A stretch of DNA of 60,877 nt from a virus. The notes under the pieces are model-generated. The model worked only from the letters and a program-made list of their open reading frames with translations. It did no database searches and was not told the DNA's origin. Location: positions 1 to 60,877 of the IMG/VR virus record IMGVR_UViG_3300035698_015781. One strand, written 5' to 3'. This document shows positions 27,409 through 37,122 of this stretch, in pieces. Within the stretch, counting starts at the first letter, position 1. Each line of letters opens with the position of its first letter. The translations under genes and the position numbers were made by a program.

Positions 27409-27606
27409 CTAAATTTTTAAATGTCTTACTACATCTGATAACTGAGTTCATTTACCAATTTTGTTCTGTCTGATCCACATTCAAATTAATTTGACTTTAT
27501 CATCAAATGTATTTTCTTGATCAATTCTTTCGAGATCTACAGGTCAAATTCTACCTTCTTTCTGAATTTCTTCTTTGATAATTTTTACTAACTCTGATTT
27601 TTTCAT
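27409..27606 (-). CDS. Tagged small protein (KKSEL family), short
   Basis: 65 residues: MKKSELVKIIKEEIQKEG then RIWPVDL, KLIWMWIRQ and GKWTQLSDVV, giving several UGA Trp codons close together. It ends in TAG. The shortness suggests that the tag is attached to a very small functional part. Confidence 0.55.
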
Positions 27607-27617
27607 CGTACCTTACT

Positions 27618-27962
27618 TTATTCTTCTTCCATTTTCTTCAATTTTGTGTAATACTTATTGTCTTCAGTTAAATGATCTAAAGCAATTCTTTTAGCAATTT
27701 CATCATTATCCGTATGTTCGTGTTCGACCTTGATACCCATCTCTAACTCTTCTTTATTTATTTTACCCTTTTTACCAGATCTTATCATTTCGTTAAATAA
27801 ACCATGATATAGGAAAGAAGATAATATTTCATATATCTCATTTTCCAATTCATCTGCATCCATTTTTAATCATTCTGCAAATTTATGTATATCAGAATCC
27901 AAAGGATTCTTTTTTAGTGTAAAAAACTTAATAATAGTTTTTTGTAATTCTGGTTTATCCAT
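27618..27962 (-). CDS. DUF5661-like protein
   Basis: The 114-residue frame opens MDKPELQKTIIKFFTLKKNP and passes UGA (FAEWLKM). Its C-terminal part (EHTDNDEIAKRIALDHLTED followed by YYTKL) matches the small DUF5661 family found in phages. The role is unknown. A helical N-terminus precedes the conserved segment. Confidence 0.6.
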
Positions 27963-27973
27963 AAATTATTTCC

Positions 27974-29164
27974 TTATACTGGTTCTAAAAAGCCATCATC
28001 AGTTAGTGGTCTTCACATAGTATGAAAATCCATTGCTCCATCTGTATCTCCAGTAGTAACAACATATTTGAGATATGTATCACCAGAAGAACCGGCATTA
28101 CACACAGTAGCTTTTTTCTTTGGGTCTGCACCTTTATCAACACTGGCAGACGTTGCATTAAAGAATGTAATTTTCTTGTTTGGATCCTCTGTCTTCATAA
28201 TAATACTACCCACAGTAGCTGTTCCTAAATCGGTACCTGTAGCAAGAGTCATATCACTTGTACCACCAGAACTTGATAATTGTAAATAAACATCAGTATT
28301 AGCCCCTACCAATTGAGTAGTTACATGACCAAATATTTCTTGAACTTCAACAGCTCCTGTAATTTTGAATAATTCATAAGCACCACTACCATCTTGTGTT
28401 ATTTTTTTATATTTAGTTTCTGGATACGTGAATCCACTTCAGACATTTAAATTATCAACATCTCTCCATTTACCATCACCTGTTCCAGTAGAACAATCTA
28501 CTATTATCCAATGTACAGAACCCGTGTCAATATAGTATCCTGAGGTTTGATGTCCAACAGAAGTGCAATCACTTAGTATTCCTGTATCCGAACTACTTAT
28601 ATAATATCCACAAGTAGTCGTATCTCCTACTGTACCACAACCATACAGCCCAGTCTGTGCACCTAATATATTAAACCCATGAGAACCAGCAGCAGGAAAT
28701 CCACCTAAACAATTATTTAATATAGTACCAGTTCCAGTAATTTGATAACAATCTGCACCATCAACTGTTTTGACATTATCAAGTTTACATTCATCTCCAC
28801 TAATAAGTACTCCGACTTCTGCGGAGTCAGGAGTTATTTTCAAATCTCCTACAATTTTACATCCATTACCAGAAAGGGTTAAGGCTGTTCCGGAAGCGGG
28901 ATCAAGTAATGTTCCTCGCTCACATCACATTTCCAGATAATCTACAGAACCCGCACTACCTAAATCGAGTCCAGTTTCTGTATAAGTTTCCGCCATTATA
29001 TTCACAGCATCACCATTAGACATGGAACTAATTGCTTTACCTATAGTTTTAAATGGAGTTGTTGGCATTTTACCAGAATTTGAATCACTACCGTTTAATT
29101 TACTTACATATCAAATGGTACCACCATATTTTGGTATACGTTTTGTATGATCTATATATGTCAT
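27974..29164 (-). CDS. Fibre or spike-like beta-helix protein
   Basis: In 396 residues, IWYVSKLNGSDSNSGKMPTT with PFKTIGKAISSMSNGDAV is the typical opening of DUF1565-like beta-helix proteins. A series of rungs with GTILNNC, GILSDCTSVG and the like follows. UGA codes Trp at TIWYVS, EMWCER and NVWSGF. The C-terminal 150 residues form another beta domain. It sits beside a second fibre-like gene, so both may be tail or head decoration. Phage beta-helices often bind or cut surface sugars, but no catalytic residue is visible. Confidence 0.6.
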
Positions 29165-29176
29165 AATATATCTTCC

Positions 29177-30079
29177 TTATCTAATGTACCAAGCCTCTGT
29201 ACCATTTGATTTAAGTGTTGCCGCATCACCATCACCAGTTAAACTAGCTGATGCAGAATTATTAATTAATTGACTACTAGAGGCTATGATTGTTATTGGA
29301 TTAACTGAAGCACTAAACGCTACATCACCAATATTAGAAGTTCAACCGTTTGGAACTAAACTAGCATCAAATAATTGAATTGAACAACTTGTTGGATCGG
29401 TGTCTACATCTACATAATAATCTATTGGCCGTAATTCATAAGACTCTGACACTTCGGTCGTTGGATATGAAACACTATGTTTATGCTCAAATGATTGAGT
29501 TGTTATTCTTGCTATTTCTGAACCTGATGCTATTAAAGACGTTTTATCATAATCCGCTAGACCTATTCCTGAGGTTCCACTTCCTCTGAATGATCAAACT
29601 GGATTTGTTGACGATGCAGGATATTTTCAATCTATATAAAATTTATTACCTGTGACTCCGCCGAAATAGTCTTCTGTAGATGTTGCCATTATATTACCAT
29701 TTATAACATAAACGACTTCACTACTCCCATTTTCATACCATCCAGAGCCACTCTTTCCCATGTTGATACTTAAAGATGTTGCACTCCCAAAAGGATCTCC
29801 AAGAGTAATACTGCCACTTTGTATACTAACACTTCCAGTAAATTGATGTGTATCTGTTCCATCGTCACCGAAAATAGTTGAACCACTACTATATAATATA
29901 GAAGATGATGCTATCGTTAGTTCTTCTATTGTCATATTATTTATACCAATAATATTTTTACTAGCATCTAATACTAATGCAGCTGACGAAGAAGCTACAC
30001 CTGGTGTTACATATTGGCTAGCTACTTTGTATACCGCGTCATCAATTCATGAACCGCTGTGAGAACTCGAATATGACAT
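29177..30079 (-). CDS. Fibre-like structural protein
   Basis: The 300-residue frame begins MSYSSSHSGSWIDDAVYKVA and is rich in Ser, Thr, Gly and Asn. IMATSTEDYFGGV and ASASLTGDGDAATLKSNGT resemble repeat segments in phage fibres. UGA Trp occurs in HSGSWID, IDWKYP, VWSFRG and GWTSN. It ends EAWYIR before TAA. Its style resembles the giant fibre at 57108-60877. The exact virion position is unknown. Confidence 0.55.
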
Positions 30080-30149
30080 TTATTTTCTCCCTAGTTTTCA
30101 ATTATTAATAGTTGATTTTTCCGGTGGATCTCAACTAAATAATTTCTAT

Positions 30150-30272
30150 TTATTTAAATTTAATCTTTTTTACATTAAACCCGTTCTTTTCTAGAATTGA
30201 CTTAATTACCTTCTTATCTTTAGAATCGTTTTTAATGCTTTCTTTTCTTATCTTTTTTTGCATGACTAACAT
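30150..30272 (-). CDS. Small basic protein
   Basis: MLVMQKKIRKESIKNDSKDK to VKKIKFK is a 40-residue Lys-rich frame with an AAGGA site at 7 bases. It is shorter than most genes here, and the support is the ribosome site plus position. Unknown role. Confidence 0.4.
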   Translation of the reverse strand: MLVMQKKIRKESIKNDSKDKKVIKSILEKNGFNVKKIKFK

Positions 30273-30275
30273 TTG

Positions 30276-30416
30276 TTATCCTTTAACTTCAAAATCTTTA
30301 CCGTCTACCGTTTCAAAGGTCTGATCTACTTTAACTATAAATTTTTGATAGGCCGCTGGCGCAAGGTCCCTAATAACTTTTATTAATTTATTTATTGCTA
30401 GTCCTAATCCTAACAT
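30276..30416 (-). CDS. Hypothetical 46-residue protein
   Basis: MLGLGLAINKLIKVIRDLAP with a compact sheet-like tail (KFIVKVDQTFETVDGKDFEV) ends in TAA four bases before the following start. Size and shape are plausible for a real small gene. No family is recognised. Confidence 0.4.
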   Translation of the reverse strand: MLGLGLAINKLIKVIRDLAPAAYQKFIVKVDQTFETVDGKDFEVKG

Positions 30417-30428
30417 ATTATTCTCCTG

Positions 30429-30773
30429 TTATCTGTAGCAAACTACCACACCACTAGCCACACCAACACCCGAAATTTTAGTACCGTATATAGGTGTTCC
30501 TGCATCTAATGTTATACCAACAGCGTTAGATGCACTATAACTACCTTGGATTGTTAGGCCGCTCAATACTGCTTGATTTAATACATATACGGCATAGAAG
30601 TCATCGATACTACTAGATTGTCCTGCTGCTAGAAAGTATGGAGTTGATCCATATCCCATAGACTTATTAATTGCTGCTTGTGGTGAAAGTGTTTCGGATC
30701 CAGAGTAAGGTAGACCTGGATCTGCGTCTAGACTACTTGTTCCTGTAAAAACATTTACTCATCCAAATGTCAT
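30429..30773 (-). CDS. Hypothetical small structural protein
   Basis: The 114-residue frame, MTFGWVNVFTGTSSLDADPG to GVVVCYR, is Gly and Ser-rich with beta character (VLNQAVLSGLTIQGSYSASN). UGA is Trp at FGWVNV. It lies between fibre-like genes and tagged head genes, so a virion surface role is plausible but unproven. Confidence 0.5.
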
Positions 30774-30823
30774 TTATTTTCTCCTAATTATTCTCCTCTT
30801 CTGTTTCGATTTGATCTAAAAAC

Positions 30824-31081
30824 TTATATTACCATTAATTTTTTAATTGTGTTGTATTCGGGTAAAGTTTTTAATTTTTTGTAGTCATTTCAACTTAAAT
30901 TTAGATATATCATATGTGTTTCGCCTGTTGTTTCACGTTTTGAAGATATATTTAGTTTATGTAATATATCTTCAACTTTTTTAGAGTTATTATAATCAAA
31001 CGGGCCTATTTCAGACTTCCAACCTTCATTTAATTTTTGTATTTCTTCTTGAATCATTTTTCTTAATTCTGATTTCTTCAC
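30824..31081 (-). CDS. Tagged small protein (KKSEL family), GTG start
   Basis: The GTG-initiated frame opens with VKKSELRKMIQEEIQKLNEG and then GWKSEIGPFDYNNSKKVEDI. UGA Trp in LSWNDY marks the late type. It has 85 residues and ends in TAA. The body holds a small alpha-beta unit (YLNLSW and KKLKTLPEY). Confidence 0.6.
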
Positions 31082-31094
31082 TTTTTATCTCCTA

Positions 31095-31460
31095 CTAGAA
31101 TAAAACTTCTGGTTTTTCTACTGATTGAAATTCAAAAGTTTCATCACTATTCAATAATTCTATTTGTTGTATAGCACTAATTACTTCTGATTCATTAAAC
31201 TCTTCGTCAAATTCTAAAACTAATATATCTTCATCATCTATCATTTGATTCTTTATTCCTGTTACAAAGTCACCGACATATTCTCTAATAATATTTAATA
31301 TTTCATCAACTGGTTGATCGATTTCAGTTATATTATCCACATATAACGTTTTCATATCGCTGCCGATCGTAAATTGAAAGGTGTCAGTAGTTATAATTTT
31401 AGTATTTTTTATAGCCTCGATATCTTGTTCTAACATTTTATTCAATTTTTCTAATTTCAT
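31095..31460 (-). CDS. Hypothetical acidic protein
   Basis: 121 residues without Trp, MKLEKLNKMLEQDIEAIKNT to SVEKPEVLF, with an ordered alternation of strands and helices ending in DEEFNESEVISAIQQ. It lies between a tagged gene and the WSPxGEAR gene. Function unknown. Confidence 0.5.
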   Translation of the reverse strand: MKLEKLNKMLEQDIEAIKNTKIITTDTFQFTIGSDMKTLYVDNITEIDQPVDEILNIIREYVGDFVTGIKNQMIDDEDILVLEFDEEFNESEVISAIQQIELLNSDETFEFQSVEKPEVLF

Positions 31461-31461
31461 A

Positions 31462-31986
31462 CTAATGTTCCTTATTTAAGTCTATGAACCCAGCATTATC
31501 AACCATAAAAGTCCCATCTTTTGTTTTTATAACATCTCCAACACACATACTAGTATGTGATATTCCTTTATTGCGTAAAGATTCCCTAGCTTCTCCTTCA
31601 GGAGATCAATTATCGCCTTGCATATCCATAAATATTTTATTTAGATTATATTCTGGCATTGTACCAACTAAAGTATGGGTTTCTTTCATATTATTTGGGT
31701 CTGGTAAAGTTCCGTTTCTTAAATTAAAGTTATATCCCATTACCAAATCTCTAAAATTATCTTTATTAGTATATCAAATTTCTGTATTTCCAGTAGGAAA
31801 TGGCCAATAATTTTCTACTAGTTTAATTTTATTCGACGTATATATTAGCGATCCAAACACTTCATTAGATTCAAATAATACTTCTTCACCTTCAACATTC
31901 ACTATCTTAACTTTTGCATATGTATCGTCTTTTCTCATAACTTCTATTTCTGAACCTAATTTAAAATCTGATAATTTTCTTAACAT
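31462..31986 (-). CDS. Conserved phage protein with NWSP-GEAR motif
   Basis: In 174 residues, MQGDNWSPEGEARESL and GISHTSMCVGDVIKTKDG are close to a motif I know from many phage proteins (MQGxNWSPxGEAR ... HTSMSVGD). The Trp in NWSP is encoded by UGA, which supports recoding at a conserved site. The N-terminal half is an SH3-like domain (GSEIEVMRKDDTYAKVKIVN). The biological role of the motif is not known to me. Confidence 0.65.
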
Positions 31987-31995
31987 TAATATCTC

Positions 31996-32340
31996 CTAGA
32001 ACGTGGATAGAAATACACTATATAGATCACTAAAATCGTTTAAGTTCTCTCAGGCATCGTCGAAATCATCAACATTGTTTGTGGTATTTAACTCTTTTAT
32101 ACAATTTCCGTATTCTATCGCGGCGTCTTTTCCTAATTTTTGATTTATCTTTTTAGTATAATTATTTAATTTTTCTATTAATTCTTTCTTAAAACTAGTA
32201 AAATCTTCATCTGAATATTCGCCTTCGAATATTTCAGACCATCTAGATCAAACATCTTTTATGTCTACGGTAACTATTCAGTATCGCTCCGTTAAAATTC
32301 CTTTTTTAAATTCATTCAATAATTTTCTAAACTCTTCCAT
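31996..32340 (-). CDS. Tagged small protein (RKLLNEFK family)
   Basis: The 114-residue frame begins MEEFRKLLNEFKKGILTERY, the second tag type, and has UGA Trp codons at RYWIVT, DVWSRW and AWENL. Its body is a helical, acidic domain. The tag is followed by the TERY sequence, so an (L/I)xE site lies within the first 20 residues, as in the other tag family. Confidence 0.6.
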
Positions 32341-32591
32341 TATTCTAAATCCTTCATCATCAAATATCTTATTTGATTCCTAATGTATTTTCTAACTTTT
32401 GCTGAAGGTGGATCGTCAACTCTTCACAGCGGCATTCCACAATCCGGACAAATGACAGAGGTGCATGATATATTATTTCTGTGTGCTTGTTCATACCCAC
32501 AATTGTGACATATACACTTCTTCGGGTCTTCTATTTGTTCTTCTGGTGCTGATTCTTTTATAGTATCTAGTATCTTTATTTTTCTACTCAT
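32340..32591 (-). CDS. Small zinc-ribbon protein
   Basis: The 83-residue frame has CICHNCGYEQ and CPDCGMPLWR (UGA Trp), a four-cysteine ribbon, followed by a basic C-terminal helix. Its ATG overlaps the UGA of the response regulator gene as ATGA. Stand-alone zinc ribbons of this size often bind nucleic acid. Confidence 0.55.
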
Positions 32592-32977
32592 TGTTTTCCC
32601 TTACTAAACGACTTTTTTATCTTATCTTTCAATTCTCTAAAATTTGCTGGTTTTAAGATCAAAGAATCTGGATCATCATATATTATTTTAGAAACAAACT
32701 CAAGCGATGGACACCCCGTAATATATATTATATTTGCATTACTTTTTTGTTTAATTATCTGTGCTGTCTCATAGCCATTCATCTTATTGTTCAATATTAC
32801 GTCCATTAATATTAGATCTGGGTTATTTTCTTCAGCTAAAGCTATCGCTTCTTCTCCATTTTTAGCGGTGTGTACATTAGTAAATCCTAAATGTTCTAAC
32901 ATCAATTTCAAATTTGATGAAATTGTATCTTGGTCATCAACAACTAATGCAGATCTATGATTTCTTTTTAGTCTCAC
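32576..32977 (-). CDS. Stand-alone response-regulator receiver domain (CheY-like)
   Basis: The GTG-initiated frame reads ALVVDDQDTISSNLKLMLEH, then LILMDVIL, IIYITGCP and SLILKPANF. These are the paired acidic residues, phosphorylated Asp, Thr and Lys of a receiver domain, all present in about 125 residues. There is no output domain, so it would act by protein contact. It reaches UGA at 32588 within an ATGA overlap. Reading on adds four residues to TAA. A phage receiver could intercept host phosphorelay signals. The partner is unknown. It stands between virion genes, which is unusual. Confidence 0.75.
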
Positions 32978-32978
32978 C

Positions 32979-33689
32979 TTACTTTATTAATACTCCTTTA
33001 AATCTGAGCCCACTTAGCTCACCGTTTAATTTGTCTAAAGTTTTACTTGTGTTCAATATAATTATAGATATCATAATTTGATATGATAATAAAATAACGA
33101 TATTTCTAGATAGATTACTCGTATACAGATCGGATTCACAAATTTCCTCGATACGCTCTGTGATTAGTGTGTATTCTTGATCACATCATTTATTAAATTT
33201 TGGGATCACAAGATTCAATAAATTCTTGTCTTCATCGGAATACATACTATCGTTAAAGTGTTTCTCCAAACTATCTATTATTTCGTATAATATACAAATA
33301 TGCTTATTCTTAAATTCTACGATATTATTGATATTTTTAGTATTTTCGTGTAACATTACCAGTTTCTTTCTGAACGAGTCTATATGAACGTTCAATATCT
33401 CTCTGAATAATAACTCTCTACCTTTATCTTCTAGAGTAAATGAATTGTTGAGGTATCTGTTTCAATACATGAACTGAGTAAATATAGGATGATCTTTGAT
33501 ATTTTTTTTACGCTTTCTCTTTAACAGAAGATATGAAATTCAAATCAATCCAATTATACAAATTATAAATATAATATATAATCCTGAAGTTGCAACAATA
33601 CTAATTTTTTCTGCATTTGCTATTAATGCAATAATAATGCTACCCACAACAGCTATCAGTGTAGCTATCAAACTTTTGTTTTTATTCAT
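32979..33689 (-). CDS. Membrane protein with two N-terminal transmembrane segments
   Basis: The 236-residue frame starts NKSLIATLIAVVGSIIIALI, a first membrane segment, followed by GLYIIFIICIIGLIWISYLL, a second with UGA Trp, then a basic RKRKKN loop. The rest is a helical soluble part (for example NIVEFKNKHICILYEIID). The ribosome site for the next gene lies inside its end. It could be a membrane anchor of unknown role. No lysis motif is visible. Confidence 0.6.
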
Positions 33690-33716
33690 AGATTTTTTTA
33701 TCCTTTCTATATTATT

Positions 33717-35450
33717 TTATAACACGTATTTTAAATTACCACAGTCTCAGACTCTGTCATATCCATTCATCTGCATGTTTTGTCATTCAGTCAAGTTAGG
33801 ATCGAAAGTATTCAATTTACCTTTCAATTTATGTTTTTGAAATTTAATTCTTGATCCGATGAAATTATACCCGTCCGTATACCAGTAACTCGGTGGTGTC
33901 TTTATTACATCAATACCAGTTGCATGATAGTAGTTGTTTGTATTACTGAATCTACGATCTAAAAATGTTACGATGTTACCTGGGTAGATCGACTTGAAAT
34001 GACTTAATAGTTTACTGAGCCCACCAACTACAGTAGTATATAGTTCGGTCGAATACCTATACATCTCTCACTCGGTTGTTCCACCCCCGAATCGATCTTC
34101 TCCAAACGTCATAAGGCTGACCAGTTTGTCATTAGTAAATAACCCTAATCTGACTTTACTATTTATATATCCCGATATATGTGTTCTATCCATGAATTCT
34201 CTAGCTGTATTCGAGTTTACCTCTTTCACGGTGGTATTCCTAGCATATATTCTGGTCTGTATTAGATTGAGCTTACTCGTCAGTATAGACTTGACTATGT
34301 TCCTATTGTAGATTCACTCTGTATCTCATATGTGTATCAATTTAATGCCATTCTCTTCACATATATTGGTCTTATTGATATGATAATTTCTATCTTTTCC
34401 GTTCGACTCAGAGTGTCAATATATACCATCGTATTCTACAGCTAAATTATAGCTAGGTATGTATATATCCAGTTCTAGTCCACTTAGCACTGATCGGTCC
34501 TGGTGAATTATAGTGGTACCACTTGGCAATATAGACTTGATGAACCCGAATAGTTCAACCTCGCCAATTGACGATGAATAGTCTATGGGATAACACTTCA
34601 AACATCTAGGTATTAGTCCGTCTTCTAATGTTGCTTTAAATATGTTACCACATTCTAGACATTCAAATCTATATAATTTACGGTCACCATGTTTGTCTCT
34701 GGTACCGGTATACTCGTCTAGATTAAAAAGTGGTTTAACTCTACCCTTGAGCCTGTCTGAATTGAACAATGTTTCGTAGAATTTTTTGAGTCTAGTAATT
34801 CTAGTTTTAATCTTACAGTCGTTACTCTGGAACACATACTTTGTACCGTATTTTTCTAAGACCGTTTTTTGCCTTTTATTATTTACTATTTTATCTGTTT
34901 GAGCACATTTTTGTGAACAATATTTTACTCTGGAATTTGGTGATTCTTTAAATATATTTCCACAATTTAAACATATTCTATCAACCTTTGAGTGATTTCT
35001 AGTATATTCATAATGACAATCTAAAGAACAATATTTTGAAAATCCTCGTTTTAACCCGTAAAATTTACTATCCTTTCCGCAGTTTAAACAATTTTTATTT
35101 TTATCGTCTATATATTTTAGGTAATAGTCTTTAATTGTTATTTTATGGCCTTGTTTAATGTGATGAGATAAACTTTTATATGATTTTCCACAAATTAAAC
35201 ATTTTTCTCTCTTTGTACGTTTTTTATATTTTCTATGATTACTTATGCATTTGTTCGAACAATATTTTCCATATCCATTTAAACCATTAAAAGCGGTATC
35301 GCCTCCACAATTTAAACATTTTCCTTCAGTATCTCTTTTTAAATATTTATCATAGTAGTCTTTAGTTTTTAACTTATGAATTCTTAGAATATGATTAGAT
35401 AAACCTTTTAGAGATTCGAAATTTCTATTACAAACTTTACAAATTATCAT
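33717..35450 (-). CDS. EDxHD (Vsr-like) homing endonuclease behind the protease gene
   Basis: The 577-residue frame opens with zinc-finger repeats (CKVCNRNFESLKGLSNHI, CLNCG, CLICGKSYKSLSHH and more, to about residue 190). A spacer with an EKYGTKYVF motif follows. The nuclease core at about 335-400 has LELDIYIPSYNLAVEYDGIY-W-HSE and LIHIWDTEW, both Trp by UGA. The C-terminus has TFLDRRFSNT, SYWYTDG, DPNLTEWQNMQMNGYDRVWD and LKYVL. Compared with the relative at 263-2032, the same Trp positions are UGA or UGG in each. It starts nine bases after the protease stop, so the gene was inserted with little disturbance. Confidence 0.85.
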
Positions 35451-35458
35451 TTATACCT

Positions 35459-36064
35459 CTACTTTAATTCTGATAGAACTTCAATTATTAGTTTATTTAG
35501 TCTTGAATTTAATATTGATGAATTATTTCGTACTGCGCCTTCATTCACTACGTTCATTCAGGCCCCAGGTGTACTAGGAGTTGAAACAAAATCTCAACAT
35601 ATTATTTCGTAGTCGTCTTGCACTTCGTCTATACCGTTGACTTCATTAACTGATCCTAATCCTCTACTCGAAATCCCAACTCTGATACCAGACTCTAGCA
35701 GTCTCCTTAGAATTTCCCCAGATGGGGTCGGTAATATTTCTATAGTTCCAATAAGATTATTACCTTGTCATTCTATTGCCAATATATTATGTGATACATT
35801 CTTCAAATTCACGATAGAATCAGACGGGTGGTCTAGTTCGCCTGTTGCTCTATGCTCATTGATATAGTTTTCGTTATATATTAGTGCCTCTCGTTCCAAG
35901 ATGTGCTTCGAGTATGTTCTGTTATTCTGGTTTAAGACACCGGCTTTTTGCAGAATACCTTTAACTATCAAACGACCATTATTCGTCTTTATAGACTCTC
36001 TAACTAGTTGTGGTGTTATTTGAAATGGTATAACATCCTGTAGTAATTGTCTATTTCCTAACAT
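35459..36064 (-). CDS. Prohead maturation protease, gp21-like (S80 type)
   Basis: The 201-residue frame includes TGELDHPSDS (catalytic His region) and VGISSRGLGSV (Ser region), the paired motifs of T4 gp21 and related prohead proteases. UGA is read as Trp at AIEWQGN, ICWDFV and GAWMNV. The N-terminus has LVKGILQKAGVLNQNNRTYS, also typical. gp21 cuts scaffold, capsid and internal proteins at (L/I)-x-E sites inside the head, which makes the tagged genes around it possible substrates. Confidence 0.85.
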
Positions 36065-36074
36065 TATCTATCTC

Positions 36075-36374
36075 CTATCGTATTCCGGCAGACTCCGATA
36101 TTTCGTCTATGATTTCATCTAATTCTTCTTTTTTCGCCATTAAGTCGTTCAACAAGTGGGCTATAGTGTCGCCGTCTATACTATACGAACCACGTTTTTT
36201 ATTTTTAATTTCGAATGAGATTCTTTCCACTTCATCTAGTCAGTCCACTAGACTTACGAGATCTTCTTCGTCTCACCCGAAGTTTTGTTCGTCCATACCG
36301 AACCCATATTCTTCAGATTCACTGAGGTTTCTTACAGTTTCTCGTATTAATTTTACTAATTCTGATTTTTTCAT
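36075..36374 (-). CDS. Tagged small protein (KKSEL family) before the protease gene
   Basis: MKKSELVKLIRETVRNLSES is followed by an acidic helical body (DEQNFGWDEEDLVSLVDWLD, UGA Trp). It has 99 residues and ends in TAG. It precedes the protease gene by ten bases, so both are in one transcript and likely co-regulated. Confidence 0.65.
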
Positions 36375-36435
36375 TTTTTCTTCTCCCTATTTTCTCGCTC
36401 TAGCTATCCCTATATATGTCTTTCTTGGTTCTTAA

Positions 36436-36454
36436 TATTAATTCTCCCAATATT
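36436..36454. repeat. 19-base direct repeat, copy A (leader relic)
   Basis: TATTAATTCTCCCAATATT (plus strand) is identical to 36826-36844, where it forms the ribosome site of a tagged gene. Here no start codon follows on the minus strand, only a short frame IKN-type relic, so 36375-36457 holds a leftover leader rather than a gene. Confidence 0.6.
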
Positions 36455-36457
36455 AAT

Positions 36458-36825
36458 CTATTGTCACATTCTCATAATATGCTCGTAGATATCATTAAAT
36501 TCACTATCTGATAAAGCATTTACTATTTCATCGTAAGCTTTTTTATAATCATTACCAAATATTTTGAGTATTTCGTCGGATTGATCATATCTTGTTGCTT
36601 CGTTTAAACTACATTCATCTTTTGCCTTTCAATTTTTATCTATATAATTCCAGAAATCTTTCTCTGCTTTACCTTGTAATTCGCTAGGTGAGTGGATACT
36701 ATATTTTTCTAGTGTTTTTTAAAAAATTCTTTATAGTCACTACTTTTATTTGTTTTGGATTCTATCTCTAGTTTTAATTTTCGAATTTCTTCTTTGATTA
36801 TTTTTCTCAATTCCGACCTTTTCAT
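36458..36825 (-). pseudogene. Tagged gene split by a one-base loss in an A run
   Basis: The first frame, MKRSELRKIIKEEIRKLKLE, stops after 38 residues at TAG. A second frame one base back continues KTLEKYSIHSPSELQGKAEK with UGA Trp residues to TAG at 36458. The change lies at TTTTTTAAAAAAC (36714-36726). One more A would restore a full 122-residue protein. This is either an assembly error, a broken gene or a programmed -1 shift. The second frame keeps good coding character, so damage would be recent. Confidence 0.6.
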
Positions 36826-36844
36826 TATTAATTCTCCCAATATT
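36826..36844. repeat. 19-base direct repeat, copy B (ribosome site)
   Basis: Identical to 36436-36454. On the minus strand it supplies GGGAG just before the ATG of the split tagged gene. The pair brackets that gene and suggests duplication of a leader-plus-gene cassette. Confidence 0.6.
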
Positions 36845-36849
36845 TTTCG

Positions 36850-37080
36850 TTAGTCTCATCCCTTATAATTTATGTTCAAGTGATTAAGTATTTTATCAAG
36901 TATTCCATTTAATTGTGTATTCATTTCCACAATTGTTGAGTCCCCGGTGAATTGTTCACCCTTTATAGTCTCACTAAAACCTATTATACTATCACTTAAG
37001 CTGTAAAAGGCTTTCCGCAAATCTATTTCTTCTTTCAATATTTCTTCTCTAATTAATTTTTTTAATTCTGATTTCTTCAT
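36850..37080 (-). CDS. Tagged small protein (KKSEL family), in frame with the gene upstream
   Basis: MKKSELKKLIREEILKEEID opens a 76-residue frame that ends GWD before TAA with one UGA Trp. An AGGAG site lies nine bases before its ATG, so independent translation is likely. Yet the upstream tagged gene reads through its UGA straight into this frame, so a fused 230-residue product is also possible. Confidence 0.6.
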
Positions 37081-37122
37081 CCTATTTACTCCTTCTGATT
37101 GTTTACGTCTGTGTTTATCATG

